From: CAVSDF01 sp963726715
GTDB taxonomy: Bacteria > Bacteroidota > Rhodothermia > Rhodothermales > BA12
Direction of reading: 5' to 3'
Assembly: GCA_963726715.1 (NCBI GenBank)
Contig: CAVSDF010000005.1
Coordinates: 372,001-436,000, forward strand
DNA: 64,000 bases
Shown: in pieces, positions 58,015-64,000 of the stretch
Layout: each line of letters opens with the position of its first letter
Position numbering within the stretch: the stretch's first letter is position 1
Made by a program: the position numbers and the translations under genes
The notes under the pieces: generated by a model
The model's input: only the letters and a program-made list of their open reading frames with translations
Databases searched by the model: none
Told to the model about the DNA's origin: nothing

Positions 58015-60576
58015 ATGCCCAGAACTCCCCGATCCCCCCGGTCCAAATCCACTCCCGCCGACGCCACCAACGAGCCTGCCGCCGCCGCGTCGACGCCTGA
58101 CAGCGAGGACACGTCTGATGCCGCCGCGGCCCGTGCGTCCGATGCGGGGGTGCTTGCGGCGCTGCGGAAGGCGGCGCCGGAGCGGGTGCGCGCCAAGGAC
58201 CTCGCGCGCCGGATGGGCCTGCGCGGGCGCGACGCGTACCTCGAAATGCGCGACCACCTCGACGACCTCGTGCGGCAGGGGCGCGTCCGTCTCGACGGGG
58301 AGGAGTACCGGATCGTCCGGATCGACCGCGAGAAAAGCGGCACCGCCGGGCGGCTGACGGTGCACCCGCAGGGGTTCGGCTTCGTGTCGGTCGAGGGCGT
58401 CGCCGAGGACTACTTCGTGCGGTCGGATGCGCTCGGCTCGGCCATCGACGGCGACACGGTCGAACTGACGGTGCGCGCGGCCGGGAGCGGCGGCGGAGAT
58501 CGCCGGTCGCGCGGTGGATCGTCAAGCGGATCGGCGGATGCGCAGCGACGCGAGGCGGTCGTGGCAAAGGTGATCGAGCGCGGGCGGTCGAGCGTGGTCG
58601 GGACGTACGCGGCCCAGAGCGGCGGCGGCCTCGTCCGCCCCGACGATGCCCGCATCACGCGCAGCGCGTGGGTGCGCGAGGGCGATAGCGGCGGCGCCAA
58701 AGATGGCGACAAGGTCGTCGTCGGCATCCAGGACTACGGCGAGACGCCCGACGACCGCCTCAAAGGCACCGTCACCAAGGTGCTCGGCAAGGCGTCCGAC
58801 CCGGCGGTGCGCGTGCTCGCGCTCGCGCTCGCCTACGGCATCCGCGCCGACTTCCCGAGCGATGTCGAGGCCGAGGCTGCTGCCGTCTCCGACCGCATCC
58901 CCACGGACGAGATCAAGCGCCGCCGCGACTTCCGCAAGACCCGCGTCTTCACCATCGACCCGGTCGACGCCAAGGACTTCGACGACGCCATCCACGTCAT
59001 CGACAAGGGCGACGGGACCGTCGAGATCGGCGTTCACATCGCCGACGTGAGCCACTACGTGCGCGAGGGGACGGCGCTCGACCGCGAGGCCTATGTGCGC
59101 GCGACGAGCACGTATCTCGTCGACCGCGTCATCCCGATGCTGCCCGAGCACCTCTCCAACGGCGTCTGCTCGCTCGTGCCGCGCCAGGACCGGCTGGTCT
59201 TCTCGTGCGTCATGACCGTGCGCGTGAAAGACGGCGAGGTGCTGTCGGCGGAGTTCTTCGACGGCGTCATCCACTCGCACGAGCGCTTCTCCTACGAAGG
59301 CGCGCAGGCGGTGCTCGACGGCGAGGCCGACCACGACCTCGGGGCGGACCTGCACCTCGCCAACCGCGTCGCCGAAGCCCTCACCGAGCGCCGGATGCGC
59401 GACGGCGCCATCGACTTCGACCGCGACGAGGTCAAGATCGTCCTCGACGAGAAGGGCCACGCCGTCGGCGTCGTCCGCAAGACGCGCAAGCCGACGAACC
59501 GGCTCATCGAGGCCTTCATGCTCGCCGCCAACCGCGCCGCCGCGACGCGCTTCAAGGCCCGCCCGTTCCTCTACCGCGTCCACGAACCGCCCGACCCGGA
59601 GCGCATCTCGGCCCTCGCCGACTACGTCAAGCCCTTCGGCCTTCGCCTGCCGCTCACGGGCGGCACGGCCACCTCGCGCGACCTCGCCGCCCTGATCGAG
59701 AGCATCAAGGGGTCCGACGAGCAGCCGGTGATCACGATGGCGGCCCTGCGGTCGATGTCGAAGGCGATCTACTCGCCGCACAACGGCGGGCACTACGGCC
59801 TCGCGTTCGGCTTCTATACGCACTTCACGAGCCCGATTCGGCGCTACCCGGACCTCATCGTCCACCGCCTCGCCCGCCGCTACCTCGCGGGTGGGACGGA
59901 CGCAGACGTCGCCGTCCTCGAAGAGCGATCGGCGCACTGCTCGGCGCGCGAGCGCGAAGCCGCCGAGGCCGAGCGCGAGTCGGTGAAGCTCAAGCAGGTC
60001 GAGTTCCTGCAGGACCGCGTCGGCGAGGTGTTCGACGGCGTCGTGGCGGGCGTGGCGAAGTTCGGCGTCTTCGTCGAGATCTCGGCGGTGCTCGCCGAGG
60101 GCCTTCTCCACGTGCGCGACCTCGACGACGACCGCTACGAGTTCGACCCGAAGCGGATGGCGCTCGTCGGCCGCAGCGAAGGCCGCGTCTTCCGCCCCGG
60201 CACCCGCGTCCGCGTCGTCGTGGCGAAGGCCGATGTCGAGACGCGCGAGGTCTCGCTCGTGCTCGAAGGCAGCCGCTCGGCTCCCGGCGGGGATTCTGGT
60301 GGACGTGATGACCGCCGTGGGCGTGGCACGTCCAGCGGCGGCGACAAACCGCGCGGCTCGAACGGCGGCGGTGATGGACGGAGCGGCAAGAAGGTCGCCG
60401 CGAGCGCGGGCACGCGAAACCGGGGCGCCGCAAGCGGCGGTGAGGCGCCCGTCGGGGTGACGCGCCCGTGGTGGAGGTGCGCCGTGGTAGAGACGCATCG
60501 GCGATGCGTCTCTACGCCACCGATGGCCCGACAACCACGGGAACCGCCCCCGTGCGGTGGAACACGGCCCCGGTGA
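58015..60576 (+). CDS. rnr: Ribonuclease R, with C-terminal tail made from a palindromic repeat
   Basis: 853 residues. Processive 3'-5' exoribonuclease. Order: Ser/Ala-rich start, winged helix about 45-100 (LAALRKAAPERVRAKDLARR), cold-shock domains (RLTVHPQGFGFVSVEG), RNB catalytic core with DPVDAKDFDDAIHV (acidic metal ligands about 315-326), IGVHIADVSHYVREG, LVDRVIPMLPEHLSNGVCSL, YSPHNGGHYGLAFGFYTHFT and SPIRRYPDLIVHRL, then S1 about 670-750 (VGEVFDGVVAGVAKFGVFVE), and a Gly/Arg/Ser-rich basic tail. The last 30 residues include VETHRRCVST, which is the GTAGAGACG palindrome read as protein, then run through the repeat linker to TGA. Loss of the original stop is inferred. Confidence 0.93.
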   Translation: MPRTPRSPRSKSTPADATNEPAAAASTPDSEDTSDAAAARASDAGVLAALRKAAPERVRAKDLARRMGLRGRDAYLEMRDHLDDLVRQGRVRLDGEEYRIVRIDREKSGTAGRLTVHPQGFGFVSVEGVAEDYFVRSDALGSAIDGDTVELTVRAAGSGGGDRRSRGGSSSGSADAQRREAVVAKVIERGRSSVVGTYAAQSGGGLVRPDDARITRSAWVREGDSGGAKDGDKVVVGIQDYGETPDDRLKGTVTKVLGKASDPAVRVLALALAYGIRADFPSDVEAEAAAVSDRIPTDEIKRRRDFRKTRVFTIDPVDAKDFDDAIHVIDKGDGTVEIGVHIADVSHYVREGTALDREAYVRATSTYLVDRVIPMLPEHLSNGVCSLVPRQDRLVFSCVMTVRVKDGEVLSAEFFDGVIHSHERFSYEGAQAVLDGEADHDLGADLHLANRVAEALTERRMRDGAIDFDRDEVKIVLDEKGHAVGVVRKTRKPTNRLIEAFMLAANRAAATRFKARPFLYRVHEPPDPERISALADYVKPFGLRLPLTGGTATSRDLAALIESIKGSDEQPVITMAALRSMSKAIYSPHNGGHYGLAFGFYTHFTSPIRRYPDLIVHRLARRYLAGGTDADVAVLEERSAHCSAREREAAEAERESVKLKQVEFLQDRVGEVFDGVVAGVAKFGVFVEISAVLAEGLLHVRDLDDDRYEFDPKRMALVGRSEGRVFRPGTRVRVVVAKADVETREVSLVLEGSRSAPGGDSGGRDDRRGRGTSSGGDKPRGSNGGGDGRSGKKVAASAGTRNRGAASGGEAPVGVTRPWWRCAVVETHRRCVSTPPMARQPREPPPCGGTRPR

Positions 60577-60620
60577 CCCGCGCGAGACACGGTAGAGATG
60601 CATCGCCGATGCGCCTCTAC
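60487..60620. repeat. Composite element, second copy (inverted), between rnr and dnaE
   Basis: Palindromes 60487-60515 and 60592-60620 with a 76-base linker related to the one at 41105-41183 when read in reverse (CCACCGCACGGGGG, CCCGTGGTTGTCG). The first palindrome and most of the linker are inside the rnr reading frame; the right palindrome lies just past the dnaE stop. As strong hairpins between convergent genes they may also terminate transcription. Confidence 0.8.
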
Positions 60621-60637
60621 GCACCCCGACGGCCTCT

Positions 60638-63600
60638 TTACGCCTCCTCGATCGTGATCCCCGGCAGCCCGACGAGCTTTACCAGCCCCGCGAGAAGCTC
60701 CGCCGTCGCCTCGACGTTCACCTTGCGGCTGCGCATCAGCACGGGCGCGCGGAGCGGACCGCCGGAGAGTTCGAAGGTGAGCGGGATGACTGCCGCGGTG
60801 ATCGGCGCAGAGCAGGTCGAGCGCGTCGACGGTCTCCTCGGTGAGCGTGTCGAGGCTGAGGCGCAGTTTGATGCCCCCGACGAGGTCCTCGCGGGCCTTC
60901 CACATCGGCATGATCTCGTTGGCGATGATCTCGACGCCCCCGCCGCGCACCTCCACTTCGCCACGGATGAGAAGGGGCGCGTCCTGCTCGATGTAGGAGC
61001 CGGTGCGCTCGATCTCGCGGGCGAAGACGATGACCTTGGCGCTGCCGGTGAAGTCCTCGAGGCTGGCGATGAGCATCGGCTTGCCCTTCTGCGTGATCCG
61101 CCGCTGCACGCTCGTCACGAGGCCGCAGACGCGCACGACCGGCTTGCGCGGGCCATACCCGCCCGATCCGTACCCGCCGCCGCCGCTGCGACCGCCGCCT
61201 CCGCTCCCGTCGCCCGACGACCCGGCGGCCTCGGGGCTCTCGGGCGGATCGGCGATGAGCTCGGCGATGCGGTGCGTGGCGAAGGCGCGGACTTCGAGCG
61301 CGAAGGCGTCGAGCGGGTGGCCGGAGACGTAGAAGCCGACGAGGTCGCGCTCGTGTTTGAGCGCCTCGGCGCGGGGCATCGGGTCGACGATCGGCAGGGC
61401 CGGCTCGGGCGATTTCTGCCCGGCCTCGCCGCCGCCGAAGAGCGACATCATCCCCTGCGCCTCCTCCGTCGCCGCGCGCTGGGCGTAGGCGACGGCCCCG
61501 TCGAGCGCCGCCACGAACGTCGCGCGGTGGCCGTCGAGGCGGTCGAGGGCACCCGAGAGCGCGAGCGCTTCGATCATCTTCTTGCCCATCACGCGCACGT
61601 CGATGGCCTTGACGAAGGCGTAGAACCCGTCGAACGCCCCGCCACTCGCAGACGCCGCGCCGTCGCCCCCCGCCGGACCGCCGAGGCTCTCGCGCACGGA
61701 CAGCAGATGCTCGATCGCGCCCGCGCCGACGCCCTTGATCGCCGCGAGGCCGAAGCGCACTTTGCCCGATTCGACGGAGAAGTGCGCCCGGCTCTGGTTC
61801 ACGCACGGCCCGAGCACCTCGATGCCGAGCGCGCGGGCCTCGTCGAGCACGATGCCGAGCTTGTCGGTGTCGCCCATGTCGTTCGTCATCGCCGCCGCCA
61901 TGAACTCCGCCGGATAGTGTGCCTTTAAATAAGCCGTGTGATAGGCGACAAGAGAATATGCGGCAGAATGACTTTTGTTAAATCCATAACCTGCAAACTT
62001 CTCCATCATGTCGAACACTTCCGTCGCCTTCTTGGCACCGACGCCCTTGTCGGCGGCACCGGCGCAGAACTTGTCGCGCTCGATGGCCATCTTGGCAGCG
62101 TCTTTCTTGCCCATCGCGCGGCGCAGCAAATCGGCGCCGCCGAGCGTGTAGCCGCCCATCACCTGCGCCATCTGCATCACCTGCTCCTGGTAGACCGGGA
62201 TGCCGTAGGTAGCCGCAAGGATCGGCTCGAGCATCGCGTGCGGGTAGGCGACCGTCTCGCGCCCGTGCTTGCGCTCGATGTACGTCGGGATGAGGTCCAT
62301 CGGGCCGGGCCGGTAGAGCGCGTTCATCGCGATCAGGTCGTCGATGCAGGTCGGGCGGAGCTTGACCATCCACTCGCGCATCCCCGACGACTCGAACTGG
62401 AAGATCGACACCGTTTCGCCGCGCTGGAAGAGGCGGTACGTCTTCTCGTCGTCGAGCGGGAGGGTGTCGAGGTCGATCGTGACGCCGTGGTTTTCCTGGA
62501 TGAGCGCGAGCGCATCGGAGAGCACGGTGAGGGTTTTGAGGCCGAGGAAGTCCATCTTCAGCAGCCCGAACGACTCGATGTGCGAGCCGTCGTACTGCGT
62601 CGTCACCACCTCGCCGCCCTTCGAGCGCACCGTCTGCACGGGGACGTAGTTCGACACGTCGCCGGGGGCGATGATGACGCCGGCGGCGTGGACGCCGGTG
62701 TGCCGCGCCGAGCCTTCGAGCACGCCCGCGAACTGCATCAGCTGCCGGATCTGCGGGTTCGGGTCGTCGATGAGCGCGCGGAACTCGGGCACGTCGTTGA
62801 GGGCGCTCGCGAAGTTGACCTTCACGCCGTCCGGGACGAGTTTGGAGATGCGGTCGGCCTCGGCGATCGGGATGCCGAGCACGCGGGCGACGTCGCGGAG
62901 GGCGGTTTTGGCGCCCATCGTCCCGAAGGTCACGATCTGGCACACGTTGGCGCGCCCGTACTTCTCGACGACGTAGTCGATGACCTTGGAGCGTCCGCGG
63001 TCGTCGAAGTCGATGTCGACGTCCGGCATCGAGACGCGCTCGGGGTTGAGGAAGCGCTCGAAGAGCAGGTCGTAGGGGATCGGGTCGATGTTGGTGATGC
63101 CGAGGCAGTACGCGACCGCCGATCCGGCCGCCGATCCACGCCCCGGCCCGACGCTCACGCCGAGCGTCCGCGCGGCTGTCGTAAAGTCCTGCACGATGAG
63201 GAAGTAGCCCGCGAACTCCATCGACGCGATGACCGAGAGCTCGAAATCAAGCCGCTCGACGACCGACTGCGGCATTTCCGGGTAGCGCCGCCGGGCGCCG
63301 AGGTACGTCAGGTGGCGCAGGAAGGCGTCGCCGTCGGCGAAGCCCTCGGGGAGCGGGAAGTGCGGCATCAGCAGCTTGCCCATCGGCAGGTCGAAGGCGC
63401 ACTTGTCGGCCACCTCGCGCGTGTTCGAGAGCGCCGTCCGCGCGGCCGTCTCCTCGATGTCCGAGAGCGCGGCAAGCATCTCGGCCTCGGTCTTGAGGTA
63501 GAACTGATCGTTCTCGAAGCGCATCCGCTTCGGGTCGTTGCGGTCGGCGCCGGTCTGCAGGCACAGCAGCACGTCCTGCGCCTCCGAGTCCGCCTGGTCG

Positions 63601-64000
63601 ACGTAGTGGACGTCGTTGGTGGCGATGGCCTTGACGCCGTACTCCTTCGACCACCGCACGAGGACCTCGTTGCAGCGCTTCTGGTCGGGGATGGCGTGGT
63701 CCTGAAGCTCGATGTAGTAGTCCTCGCCGAAGATCTCGAGGTAGTCCTCGAAGACCTTGCGCGCCTCGGCCTCGCCCCGTTTCAGGATCGCCTGGAGAAC
63801 CTCGCCCTGGAGGCAGCAGGTCGTAGCGATGAGGCCCTCGCTGTACGTCCGGAGGGCCTCACGGTCGATCCGCGGCTTGTAGTAGTAGCCGTCGGAGAAG
63901 GCGAGGGACGCGAGCTTGCAGAGGTTGCGGTAGCCGGTTTCGTTCTTGGCGAGGAGGACCTGGTGGTAGCGCGTGCGGTCGGATTTGTCCGCCATCCCGC
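60638..64000 (-). CDS. dnaE: DNA polymerase III alpha subunit, lacking N-terminus at window edge (one frameshift)
   Basis: The chain enters at base 64000 within the PHP domain (YHQVLLAKNETGYRNLCKLA, GVKAIATNDVHYVDQADSEA) and continues through the palm with VGPGRGSAAGSAVAYCLGIT and catalytic PDVDIDFDDRGR, fingers (VYQEQVMQMAQVMGGYTLGG, AGYGFNKSHSAAYSLVAYHT), helix-hairpin-helix, and the OB fold (VRVCGLVTSVQRRITQKGKP). One base is gained or lost near 60806; after it the frame reads ITAAVIPLTFELSGGPLRAP and ends GLPGITIEEA at 60638. Replicative 5'-3' polymerase, DnaE1 type. Odd: codons 61914-61997 use A/T-ending synonyms, unlike the rest of the gene. Convergent with rnr. Confidence 0.95.

Noticed and set aside
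61136..61245. Gly/Ser-rich stretch in dnaE as a possible insertion
   Set aside because: It is a flexible linker between the helix-hairpin-helix region and the OB fold (GSSGDGSGGGGRSGGGGYGS), in frame, with normal GC-rich codons.
1..64000. tRNA or rRNA genes
   Set aside because: I looked for T-loop GGTTCGANTC-type signals with matching acceptor ends and for conserved rRNA blocks by eye and found none; a covariance-model scan (tRNAscan-SE, barrnap) would settle it.

Overview
The window looks like chromosomal DNA of a very GC-rich member of the Bacteroidota/Rhodothermota line, in the style of marine Rubricoccaceae. Evidence for this: lineage-typical families (a DUF4293 protein, a GlmU-like sugar-nucleotidyltransferase, SpmA/SpmB, a Y_Y_Y hybrid one-protein two-component system, a DUF5916 fragment). 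Third codon positions are almost all G or C. Starts are preceded by pyrimidine-rich leaders rather than Shine-Dalgarno sequences, and there are scattered TAnnTT(T/C)G promoter elements. The genus is inference; no rRNA or tRNA gene was seen.

Layout. 1-8.3 kb: end of an HU-type gene, zinc-ribbon/TPR membrane protein, YggS, DivIVA-like protein, purine nucleoside phosphorylase, a DUF4160/DUF2442 pair, DUF4293, a DMT transporter and a convergent glycosyltransferase. 8.3-14.7 kb: accessory zone with an interspersed palindromic element, a lipoprotein, RecQ, an integrase-less run of integron gene cassettes (attC sites near 12.1 and 13.2 kb, perhaps one near 11.6 kb), a 21-bp tandem repeat array and a DUF2809 protein. 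15-20.2 kb: a 1436-residue hybrid sensor and a stand-alone receiver. 20.3-31.2 kb: one-directional run of three SnoaL-like exported proteins, SDR, amino-acid permease, esterase, DUF418, MFS, a DUF5916 remnant and membrane dipeptidase. 31.3-40.9 kb: LLM oxidoreductase behind a possible attenuator, another SnoaL protein, MazF-like toxin, thioesterase, PPC-domain protein, TolB-like lipoprotein, MenG/UbiE, a RelE toxin-antitoxin pair, DUF3224 and the GlmU-like enzyme. 41-49 kb: YdjM-like protein, SerC, histidine kinase, SpmB/SpmA, M48 protease and a GYF_2 protein. 49-57 kb: hisB, proC, wrbA, DUF2339, then hisH-hisA-hisF. 57-64 kb: small proteins, RNase R, and dnaE running off the right end.

Two themes stand out. 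(1) Repeats: at least four families of intergenic palindromes, including a paired composite element present twice (41.1 and 60.5 kb), the second copy having become the coding tail of RNase R. (2) About fifteen clearly conserved genes carry single-base frameshifts, often compensating, so many are probably read errors rather than decay; these genes are annotated across the breaks. The most unusual local signal is an 84-bp patch of AT-ending synonymous codons in dnaE at the position where DnaE inteins are known to insert.
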